Assembly: GCA_039105265.1 (NCBI GenBank)
Contig: JAPFFF010000006.1
Coordinates: 4,216,001-4,280,000, forward strand
DNA: 64,000 bases
Source: Tritrichomonas musculus
Taxonomy: Eukaryota > Parabasalia > Tritrichomonadida > Tritrichomonadidae
Direction: 5' to 3'
The translations under genes and the position numbers were made by a program. Numbering within the stretch: the stretch's first letter is position 1; every line of letters starts with the position of its first letter. Positions 21,801-29,661 of this stretch are shown here, piece by piece. Below the pieces are notes generated by a model, which saw only the letters and a list, made by a program, of their open reading frames with translations, was not told the origin of the DNA and did not search any database.

Positions 21801-24800
21801 ACGTCTTTCAGCCACAAAGGTCACGCGTCTTCTTCGATGTAAATTGCGTCGAGGAGGCAACATCAACTCTTCCGGCTTTGAAAACAAGTCCTGACTTTTC
21901 ATGCGTAAAAATCATCGTGAATGACAACAATGAAAAAAGACACAAAAATGAACATTCTACGCAACTTGGCCTTTTTGCATTCTTTCCACCGTTGACAGGC
22001 GAGAATCAACTGATGATTCGTGAGATGGGAGTTCGATCACAGAGCCAACCGTCGATTCCGTTCTACTTTTTCATAATGAAAGAGAAAAACTACGTCAAAA
22101 ATGACGAAAACAACTTGATTGACATTTTGATAACGAAATGTGGAATTGACACAATTTTGCCGATATTTAAATTGAGGGACTACCGATATAAAAATGGCGG
22201 TTATTTTGATTTTCAAATTGAATATGGCCTCATTTTATTGAATAAAATATTGTTATTCAATGAGGATGCTCAGAAAAAGTTCTACTACTGTCAAGGATTC
22301 AATATTCTTTGCCAGTTAATCATTGATTATTGGCTCGATAAATTCAACATGAAGCTGTACACAAACTTGATCTCAATCCTTCAATCATTGACCAATGAAA
22401 GGCTTCAAGTCCAGCTCTTTAACGGAATTCTGACTTACTTTCCGTTCCTGATGCAGCTGAAGCCGCATCTTCATGAAAAGATACTGAGATACGTTGCACA
22501 ATCTGTCTTCATATCGTTCAAGTCAATTGCAATGAAGTGTCGCGGTTTTGGCGTGATCCTTTCTGCTTTGAGGAAGTTTTACTATTACTCGCCAACCGAA
22601 TTGACGATCATTTACCAGCCAAAAAATCGACCTTCTGATTTGAATATTCAATTGTGCCGATCATTTTTGTTTGAAATTCTTTTTTCTTTCGCTTCTGACA
22701 ACTTCTCAATCTCTGACTTCGAATGCATCGTGAGCCACTGCATCTCGTGCACCGAACTGGCGCAAATATTGGACATGTTCGCTTTCATTGTGAAAGTCTT
22801 CGGTGATTTGAGTGATTCAATTGATTTTGCGGTTGAAAATGACACTTTTTCATTCTTGATATTCTTCTTCATCCGATATCCAAACGAAAAGTTCCAGTTT
22901 TTGATAGTCGACCTGATCGACAACTGCCACAGAAACAGATTGATCTCTGATGATTGTTTCATATCACATGTCACTGAGATAATCAAGATGCTTCCGAAAA
23001 ACATGATAACAAAGGAGATGGTCAAATACGTCAGAGGGAAGTTCAATGAGAATCCATTGTTCTTACCGTTGATGTGCTTCTTGGTCATCCAGTTCAAGGA
23101 CGACGAGCTTCTTCCTTTCATTAATTCGCTCGTGCCTTCAGTCGAGTACGTTACACATGATTTTTGGGCAATTTGGCCTTTATGTTTGACCTTGTATTGT
23201 TCGGCGGAGGATTCATTGAAAGTCATACTTTTTGTAATTCAATGTGACCCTTCAAGAATTCTTGACATTTACTCTCAATTTGACACAGTTTTTGAATTGC
23301 ATTCAAAACAGAGAAATGTCATTGAAAACGCATTCTTGGCGGTTTTGTCACACGTTTATATCGTTGCAAACAAACCGCCGCCAATCAGCGATTACTTGGA
23401 GTTGAGTGAGAGGATCATCTTCTTCGGCCATAAAAGTGACAAAACCGCTTTTAACCTCCTCTGCTCTCAATTGGACAGCACCGATGAAGACGAAGAAAAA
23501 AACGATGAAAATTTTTCACCTCAGAAAATTTTTGATGCTGTCACAAATTCATCCTCTTTTAACGACTCGCTGACATTCAAGGTTTCTTACTCATCGTTCC
23601 AGTGCTGGTCGCACGTTAACCTTGCTCTAACGTGCACCAACAAATTCTTAGAAGAGTCCAAATTGAATACTCAAACGTACGGATTCTTCGACTTGGTTCT
23701 CTGCTCTTTTCTGCAAGAATACGGACTCGACAACGTCTGCAACGAACTGCTAATAAATGAAGTTCAATGGAACGAAGTTCAGAATGCCGAGCTTGCCATT
23801 CAATTGTTGCACTACCATTCAATAATGGCCGAAAATGACGTTAACAAAAGATTGAATACTGTAAATCATTCAAAATTGAATAACAATTCAAATTTGAATG
23901 AATCACACAGCATCACTTCGTTATTGACAAGTTCGCCTTACTTTCAATCGTTTTCGGCGGTTTTTAATTCGGTCACTTCACCTCTATTGAATTCACAGAA
24001 ATTTGAGATATTCAAGAATGAACTGTTGCCAAAGAAATACATCAACTTTTTCAATGAAAAGTTAGAGGCTCTCAAAAAGTTCCATACAGAAATTCTGAGG
24101 TTAGACCAGATCATTCCCAAGTCTGACATCAACAAATACGTTGCGATTGCGATGGACCACATTTTGCTGTTTGACGAGCAGGAGACTCAGAAAGAGGAAG
24201 AAATGAAGAAGAAATGGAAGCGACTTTGGAGTGCCTTAACGGTCGAAAGGGCCCCCTGGTGCATGTCATGCTCATTGAAGAATGTGTGGAAGAGGGACAC
24301 TTTCCTGTGCACGTCACTGATGACGCCTTTGATGATGATCCGAATGCAGCAAGTTGACCTGATTGAGAGCAACAATTTCAGGGAGAAAGAGTCAAAATTT
24401 TCTCTCGAAGTTGAGTGCATTCAAATTTTGCCATCGGAGCGAAAAACCGCCATTTTCTCCCTATCGGAGAAAAGTGCCTACATAACCGTCAATGAGGTGA
24501 GGAGTACGTTATTCTACTTCGAGAACATCAAGTTCATCTTCTGGCAGAAAAACTGCGGCATTTTGTTCATCACAAGTCAGGGAATTTCAAGGCTCATTGA
24601 ATTTTTCAATGAGGACGATAGAAGAGCGGTTGTTCGGTTCTTCGAGTCCCATAAAAATATCATCTTCGACGTGCTCCAGAGCATCCCTTCAAAGGACTTC
24701 TTCTACACAACTTCATACCAGAAAAAGTGGCTCAAATGGAAGATAACGAACTACCAGTACTTGGTGTTCTTGAACTTTTTGAGTGGAAGAAACTTTTTCA

Positions 24801-26998
24801 ATGTGGACAGCTACCCAGTGATGCCGTGGGTGCTCGCTGACTACGAATCGGAAAAGCTGGAAATCGACACTGAGACAGAGATCATCAGAAACATGGAGCA
24901 GGCAAGCAGCAGCGGGAAGCCGCCAATGACGCGCGACTACGCGCTCATGCTGCTCAGGCTAATCGAGCCGTTCAAGTCTCTCTATAAGAAGAGCAAAAGC
25001 AGCACTCTCGCCAGTGGAAACACAAGCAGTGAAAGCGTCGCAAACAGCACTGCAAATACAAACGAGAGCACTGAAAACGGCATCAAAAGCAGCACTGCAA
25101 ATACAAACGAGAGCACTGAAAATGGAGGCAAAGGCAGTATTGCAGCCAGTGAAAACACGAATAGAGAAAGCATCACAGGCAGCAGCGAAAACATAAGCAA
25201 AAACAGCATTGCTAGTGCAAATGAGAGCAGCGGCGCCGACTACAATGAAAACGGCATCAAAAGCAGCACTGCAGCCAGTGAAAACACAAACAGCGAAGGC
25301 ATCACAGGCAGCCGTGGAAACGTAGGCGTTGCTAGTGCAAATGAAAGCGCTAGCATCAGAAGCTCAGTTGAAGCCAATAATGAGAACGATAGGAATTCAG
25401 TAGCGAGTGAAGTCAAGGACAACTCAAGCGACGTTTTATGCGAGTTTGACAGTTTTGGTGAACTTTTCCGTCATTCGATGCCAGCGTCGCTCGAGCTTGT
25501 TCCCGAGTACTTTTCAATGCCAGAAGTCGTTGAAGACGACCGTTTATCACTTCCCAAGTGGTCGAGTTCGCCGATTGACTTTGTGTACAAGCACCGGAAA
25601 GTCCTAGAGAGCGATGCTGTCTCGCAGGTTCTCCACGAGTGGATCTCGACGATGTGGAGCAAGTCGCGACACAGCACTTTTCCACTTTTTGATGGCCTTC
25701 ATCCGATGCGGAATCTTCAAGTGCGGAACTCACTTCTGGACGACGTCTACGACTTTGAGATGACGGGAGTGAGCCGGCTTGCATGCTCCAGTTTTTCTGA
25801 CAAGACTGGAAACAAGACGATGACACTTTTTGCATTCAATTCAAACGGCGTCGTTTTCAGTTACAAATTCTCGAGTTCAAAGAGACGTAAAACTTTTTCA
25901 ATGGAAACGGTTACATCGTCTTCATCGTTGTCAATTTCGTCGACATCATCGAAGACGAAGTTATCACGAACTTCACTAACCGCCAATTCCTCCTCAAACT
26001 CGACGATAGCCCCCTCAAAAGATGTCAAAAATTCTGAAGAAAAAAAGAAGCGAAAAGTCACTTTTTCAAAGAGAAATCAACCGCCAATTTTCTCAGCACC
26101 ATCGGCACCTTCGATGAACGCTATCGGAAGCACTTTTTCTTCTTCATCGTCAAATGTCATTTTGAATGACGACGACCGTTTACTATCGTCTCCGACACTT
26201 TTGAATGCAAGTGAATACGTCCATCAGAAAACAGAACTAATTCTGATAAAAGTGAACAAATATGACTTCCCTTTCATTCAATTTGACAAAGTGCATTCAC
26301 TTCCAAATGGGAAGTTCCTTATTTTTGAGAGGAAATTCAATCGTGTTGCTATCGTTGGCAAAAAGCACTTTTTCTTAGAGACTCAATTGAATCAAATCAC
26401 GTGTCTTGCTTCCGATGGCGTCTGGATTGTCATTGGCGGCGATTCCTCGGTGAATCTATTCAAAAATGGCAAGTTTTTCTGTTCAATTCAATTATACAGA
26501 GATCTCATTTTAACGGTCGCCGTGTCCAGTACTTTCAATGCTGTTGTTGGGGGCACAAAAGATGGCTCTTTGATCATCTGCTCGTCACTGTATGGATCAA
26601 TGGTGAAGGTCATTGAAATGAAGAAAATGGTGCCCGTTAAAATTATCATTTCACCTTCTTGGGGGTTTATCGTCTCTTACTACCAGTCTATCGTTCTCGG
26701 CGCCATAAAACATTACTTGTTCGTTCACACAATCAATGGTAAATTTGTTCGTAAAATTGATATTAATTTCGCTGTAGAAGATTGGATTTGTTGGTCCAAT
26801 CGCGGTTTTGATTATATTTTGATATTGGCCAATGATGGTGAAATTTTCTATGCAGAGGTCTATTTCTTATCTTTGAAGAAAATTTTCAAAAGCGCTAAAA
26901 TGCAGGCAGTGTCATTGGCTTATTCTGAAGTAACAAATTGTGCAATTGTTACACAATCTTCAGGTCATGCTTATTTCATACCCCTTGTTATTAAGTAA
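18857..26998 (+). CDS. BEACH-domain protein (LYST/neurobeachin-like)
   Basis: A protein of 2713 residues from the first ATG. Long helical N-terminal region; a ConA/LamG-like segment near 890-990 (S-L-A-F-W-I-R-V ... H-T-W-Q-F-V-V-L-S); a PH-like segment near 1835-1920; then the BEACH domain from about 1955: W-K-I-T-N-Y-Q-Y-L-V-F-L-N, G-R-N-F-F, Y-P-V-M-P-W-V-L-A-D-Y. The BEACH domain is interrupted near residues 2040-2190 by a Ser/Asn/Thr/Glu-rich low-complexity insert and resumes with L-V-P-E-Y-F-S-M-P-E and L-P-K-W-S-S-S-P-I-D-F, H-R-x-x-L-E-S. WD-like repeats occupy about 2465-2713. BEACH proteins act in membrane fission/fusion, lysosome-related organelles and phagocytosis. The region coding the insert is clearly richer in GC than its surroundings. 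Confidence 0.9.
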   Translation: MINAELIKKIFEKSTVFPGKTISVSPEIDDFLRSLSFKHYNKQQIEKIYNELSKKHIYEVLQEHNFPFSYNSHLLDNICSLKNLRHDQIDYLSSIILFSYIAFVAQFEHESLLPEVQPLFKSFINISFQSQSLLDLSGKCFNYIFQLVIRHDKTHDIYTYIDYYLSYAKLFRCPKLTIQLFDRLFVLEQKFYDFLNQLSDIFILHPNFLGESNEDNYTVDSKISSQTFFLHIIEQLIPTITQFEPSAVKLFQSTAYLMTDDAAMTLFTLFSQSLHCDILEESPIHIEAPKENENELLFLKIPKSVQLYLNFPQKPTFDCEFDPSQTVTFPHQIELKKFIDSDLIEKLKDIEIMTKYDSRLIEFFLSSLFALLHFQEKSNFFYNIIASILYFSNELFENLPATFSISTELALSFFHPRIFDSSFTVFDNDPDFTIVNTFRSIAIEWLCLDNGDALNQLMNIYFISYPLLLAELLYRFVGMTSVIIQKVSTFPKLIESFRKIAVVYQEFDRNCDRQDEKKHDAILKVRVSLYTLFAHLFTNDSVLKKFFLYSPDHFYLSCENSFTSAYLSFLFEERIRPYVITYIRNFFVNNKEIESNDIDAIASIFNVIMANATAMLPGEEAMLMIKDFFGMLNEIMLYNQISFAEHFKDLCPVLCSSLPKLTNCDLAKQVFDVSITFFTLMSSSFEIKNLEIDAILSCLVLFNDTEFVDSLYKKFIQLLAGERLLSIEPSFIVKQPQIIKIFIQILFATPRIKEVLVFFYDLLQFSPINLQRCANCDLDIYILEFLEKEKVTEKLETEVIQKVLSTYSLLSSRHSTTQSVLRFISLLAPIDESRVSKYESLFFTAFENIISTVYKIPEYVYPLNNNEPLVLDVVSSNDQQSDSNFYWNLNSKDVHSETVKIVSLIDLNKMTNGFSLAFWIRVEPSDSTLRIFSIFFGKNVLLSLSISNNSIFFSQDDSITESVLKVTDSFPFHTWQFVVLSYVFQPQRSRVFFDVNCVEEATSTLPALKTSPDFSCVKIIVNDNNEKRHKNEHSTQLGLFAFFPPLTGENQLMIREMGVRSQSQPSIPFYFFIMKEKNYVKNDENNLIDILITKCGIDTILPIFKLRDYRYKNGGYFDFQIEYGLILLNKILLFNEDAQKKFYYCQGFNILCQLIIDYWLDKFNMKLYTNLISILQSLTNERLQVQLFNGILTYFPFLMQLKPHLHEKILRYVAQSVFISFKSIAMKCRGFGVILSALRKFYYYSPTELTIIYQPKNRPSDLNIQLCRSFLFEILFSFASDNFSISDFECIVSHCISCTELAQILDMFAFIVKVFGDLSDSIDFAVENDTFSFLIFFFIRYPNEKFQFLIVDLIDNCHRNRLISDDCFISHVTEIIKMLPKNMITKEMVKYVRGKFNENPLFLPLMCFLVIQFKDDELLPFINSLVPSVEYVTHDFWAIWPLCLTLYCSAEDSLKVILFVIQCDPSRILDIYSQFDTVFELHSKQRNVIENAFLAVLSHVYIVANKPPPISDYLELSERIIFFGHKSDKTAFNLLCSQLDSTDEDEEKNDENFSPQKIFDAVTNSSSFNDSLTFKVSYSSFQCWSHVNLALTCTNKFLEESKLNTQTYGFFDLVLCSFLQEYGLDNVCNELLINEVQWNEVQNAELAIQLLHYHSIMAENDVNKRLNTVNHSKLNNNSNLNESHSITSLLTSSPYFQSFSAVFNSVTSPLLNSQKFEIFKNELLPKKYINFFNEKLEALKKFHTEILRLDQIIPKSDINKYVAIAMDHILLFDEQETQKEEEMKKKWKRLWSALTVERAPWCMSCSLKNVWKRDTFLCTSLMTPLMMIRMQQVDLIESNNFREKESKFSLEVECIQILPSERKTAIFSLSEKSAYITVNEVRSTLFYFENIKFIFWQKNCGILFITSQGISRLIEFFNEDDRRAVVRFFESHKNIIFDVLQSIPSKDFFYTTSYQKKWLKWKITNYQYLVFLNFLSGRNFFNVDSYPVMPWVLADYESEKLEIDTETEIIRNMEQASSSGKPPMTRDYALMLLRLIEPFKSLYKKSKSSTLASGNTSSESVANSTANTNESTENGIKSSTANTNESTENGGKGSIAASENTNRESITGSSENISKNSIASANESSGADYNENGIKSSTAASENTNSEGITGSRGNVGVASANESASIRSSVEANNENDRNSVASEVKDNSSDVLCEFDSFGELFRHSMPASLELVPEYFSMPEVVEDDRLSLPKWSSSPIDFVYKHRKVLESDAVSQVLHEWISTMWSKSRHSTFPLFDGLHPMRNLQVRNSLLDDVYDFEMTGVSRLACSSFSDKTGNKTMTLFAFNSNGVVFSYKFSSSKRRKTFSMETVTSSSSLSISSTSSKTKLSRTSLTANSSSNSTIAPSKDVKNSEEKKKRKVTFSKRNQPPIFSAPSAPSMNAIGSTFSSSSSNVILNDDDRLLSSPTLLNASEYVHQKTELILIKVNKYDFPFIQFDKVHSLPNGKFLIFERKFNRVAIVGKKHFFLETQLNQITCLASDGVWIVIGGDSSVNLFKNGKFFCSIQLYRDLILTVAVSSTFNAVVGGTKDGSLIICSSLYGSMVKVIEMKKMVPVKIIISPSWGFIVSYYQSIVLGAIKHYLFVHTINGKFVRKIDINFAVEDWICWSNRGFDYILILANDGEIFYAEVYFLSLKKIFKSAKMQAVSLAYSEVTNCAIVTQSSGHAYFIPLVIK
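24979..25434 (+). repeat. Imperfect repeat insert within the BEACH coding sequence
   Basis: In-frame repeats with themes N-T-N-E-S-T-E-N-G and A-S-E-N-T-N-S. The DNA units (AGCAGCACTGCA..., AATACAAACGAGAGC...) recur with variation. It separates the N-terminal and C-terminal conserved blocks of the BEACH domain, replacing a loop in family members. Confidence 0.75.
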
Positions 26999-27394
26999 TA
27001 TTAAATTGTTTTTTTTTTTGTATTATTATTCTGAATTTATTCTCTTATTATTATTATTTTTATGCAATTTTGGCCATTTTTATTAAGTAATTATAGTGAC
27101 TTTTACTTGATATTCAGAAAAACATATTGTTTTTAAATGTTTGGAAATATTTTTCAATCAATTGTTATATAATGCTAATTTTAATAAATTGCTATAAAAT
27201 AGGAATAGCCATTTTAATCTAATAATTTATTTATCTATTGACATTCAAAATTGCATTAAATTTTTTTTAGGAAGATGAGTTTTATGCAGATATATTTATA
27301 TTAATCTAATTTGTTAATGATTTAATAATGTGAAATGAATACTTTTAATATTGTAAAAAAAAAAAAAATATAAAATGATGAGATAAATCAAATT
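26999..27394. other. Intergenic region between convergent genes
   Basis: AT-rich, with T and A homopolymer runs (for example 27354-27368). No gene or RNA was seen; it contains the 3' ends of the BEACH gene and the acidic C2-like gene. Confidence 0.5.
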
Positions 27395-29083
27395 TTAATA
27401 ACGCGGAGAACGAATTGTTATTGGGAGTAAAGGAGGAGGAGTATAGAAAGAACCAATCTCTTGTTCTGATGGATAAAATGAAAAATTATCGAGTATTTCC
27501 AAATTTTGAACGTTTAGAGTATAAAACTTAAGTCGTGGTGGCTGTTGCTGTACTGGTGTGCTAACTTCTTCGAGTGGTTGATAAGATTGAGGTGGCGGAT
27601 ATATAGCTTGCTGTGGTATTTGATCATCAGATTGATTGAATTGTTGAAAAGCTTGTACAACAGAAAAAGGTGGATCACTTTGCTCTATTTTATCTATATT
27701 TTCATCATTTTGGTCTGGTAGTAAAGATTTATCTTCAATTTCTATAGAATGCTGTTCTTCTTGTAAAGTCTCTTCTTCTTGTAAATTTACATCTTGTAAA
27801 TCTTCTATTTTTTCTTCATTGTCTATTGCCATTTCGTTTTCTTGCATTGATTCATTTTCAAGTTCAGTATTATTAGATTTTTTGGCCTTTGGGGCATAAA
27901 CAGCGCATACAGTTGTCTCACTTGATAAGTTTAGGAAAATTTGATCTTCCTCTTTTTTAGTTTCATCGTTATCGCTTCCTTCTTTTTCGACATTTTCATT
28001 ATTTACATCAATTGACTCAGAATGAGCATGCGCATTTTCTTCATCATCTTGATCTAAAAGTGGAATTTCTTCGTCATCTTCTTTGAGGATGTTATACTTA
28101 CCTGAATCATCAGTAACATGATCATTTTTCTTTTCATCACCTTCGCTAAGTTCAGTATCATCATAATCAGATGATTCCGATGTATGCAATATATTCTTTC
28201 TACCATTAGGAATCTCTTTAGATATTTCTTTGCTTTGATCGAGATTTTGATCTTTTAAGTTTTCTTTACTATCTTCCTCTTTATCTTTAATATCTTCTTT
28301 GTCTTTTTTGCTGTCATTGTTTAATACTTCGCCTTCTTCTTCTTCTTCAATAACAATAATCTCCTCTGGTGGTTTTTGTTGTTCTTGATCTTCTGGTAAT
28401 AATTCAATATCTATTTCTTTTTCTTGCTCCTCGTTATCTTTTTTTTGTTGTTTTCGTCTTTGGCTATTTTTAGGCTCACTTTCTATTTTTTGGTTGTCAC
28501 CATCTTGTATAGAGGAAGATAAATCGCGTTTCTTTTGAATAGATTTGCTTGAAATGCTAAAACTACAAGATGATTCAAAGCTCATAAGCATATCATTGCT
28601 TAATCTTCTCATTGTGCCTAAAGGAGCTTCAAACCTTTTTGCTTTATTTTCAGAACGATGCATTTCGAAAAAGATTATGATACTTTTTTCGTCTTCTGAA
28701 TAATAATCGTTTTCCATTGAATCTGAAAATTCGTTTTTACTTTCTGCAAAATAATCTGAAAAATTTTCATCTTCAATTTCCATTTCGAGATGATCATTTA
28801 TTCTTTTGTTAGAAGGGCAAACTCTAAGAGGAATTTCAATCGAAGCGAGAGTAGTTGAATCTGAATTATTTTTCTCTTCAACTAATTTAACATCAAAGAA
28901 ATGATCAGATGCTGTTTCATAACCAAAACTTATAATTGATTTACTTTTTAAATAATTTTTTCCTTCAAGAGGTATTTCGATAGAAGTTGGGCCAATATGA
29001 ATTTCTAAAAAGATAGATCTCTCTAATTGCTTTTTTAAAGGAGGAATTGTGACTTGAGAAATGCGAAAATGAACAACTTTCAT
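27395..29083 (-). CDS. Acidic protein with possible N-terminal C2-like domain
   Basis: A protein of 562 residues. Residues 1-155 are predicted to be beta-rich (V-V-H-F-R-I-S-Q-V-T-I-P-P-L at the start, S-I-F-L-E-I-H-I-G, then A-S-I-E-I-P-L-R-V and K-S-I-I-I-F-F-E-M-H), a pattern like a divergent C2 domain. Residues about 190-470 are very rich in Glu, Asp, Lys and Ser and look disordered. The C-terminus is Gln/Pro-rich and ends with short hydrophobic blocks. No catalytic motif was seen. Divergent C2-plus-tail proteins are common in trichomonads, but the assignment rests on pattern only. It is divergent from the importin-like gene. Confidence 0.6.
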   Translation of the reverse strand: MKVVHFRISQVTIPPLKKQLERSIFLEIHIGPTSIEIPLEGKNYLKSKSIISFGYETASDHFFDVKLVEEKNNSDSTTLASIEIPLRVCPSNKRINDHLEMEIEDENFSDYFAESKNEFSDSMENDYYSEDEKSIIIFFEMHRSENKAKRFEAPLGTMRRLSNDMLMSFESSCSFSISSKSIQKKRDLSSSIQDGDNQKIESEPKNSQRRKQQKKDNEEQEKEIDIELLPEDQEQQKPPEEIIVIEEEEEGEVLNNDSKKDKEDIKDKEEDSKENLKDQNLDQSKEISKEIPNGRKNILHTSESSDYDDTELSEGDEKKNDHVTDDSGKYNILKEDDEEIPLLDQDDEENAHAHSESIDVNNENVEKEGSDNDETKKEEDQIFLNLSSETTVCAVYAPKAKKSNNTELENESMQENEMAIDNEEKIEDLQDVNLQEEETLQEEQHSIEIEDKSLLPDQNDENIDKIEQSDPPFSVVQAFQQFNQSDDQIPQQAIYPPPQSYQPLEEVSTPVQQQPPRLKFYTLNVQNLEILDNFSFYPSEQEIGSFYTPPPLLPITIRSPRY

Positions 29084-29661
29084 ATATAAATCAATGAATA
29101 TGACAGAAAATTTTTAGTTTTTATAACTTTTTTTTTTTCACCGAACTTTTTATTGAAAATAAATTGTTCGTTTAAACAGAAATATTTCAGTGATAAACAT
29201 GAAATAAATAATTTACTATACCAAAATAATGCTGTCAACAAAATAAAATAAGAAATTTTGATATGAAATGCTATTTCTCTCAAAATAACGAAATTAATAA
29301 TATTCCAACGTTCAAACAAAAAGTTTTATAATATAATTGAAAAAGTTGTTATTAAATTTTTTTTTTTTTTTATTTTTATCTTAACAGAAAAATAACAAGA
29401 AATGACTTATATTTGATGTATAAAATTTTATTATAAAATTAATAAATATTTTTAATAAATTACATTATTAACCGAACAAATCTTCATATGAATAGATTGA
29501 TCACATATAAATTAATCAATAAATGCATATTTTCTTAGATAAACTTGAGTATAAAGCATTAATAGGCATGATAATAGATATTTAAAAGTTTTGATGATAC
29601 TTATGATACTATTGTCTGTTTATTATTAACATTGAATTCTTTTTTGGCCTTTTATATTAGA
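29084..29661. other. Divergent intergenic region
   Basis: 578 bases between the ATGs of the acidic C2-like gene (-) and the importin-like gene (+), presumably holding both promoters. AT-rich, with a T/A run near 29359-29372 and a TTTAAAAGTTTTGATG element at 29581-29596. The minus-strand open frame at 29080-29319 is low-complexity and overlaps the start of the neighbouring gene; it is not called. Confidence 0.5.

Noticed and set aside
25413-25835. 140-codon antisense frame within the BEACH gene
   Set aside because: It lies opposite well-conserved BEACH sequence in a GC-richer section where chance frames are longer.
29080-29319. 79-codon minus-strand frame next to the acidic C2-like gene
   Set aside because: It overlaps the start of the real gene and is compositionally like intergenic DNA.
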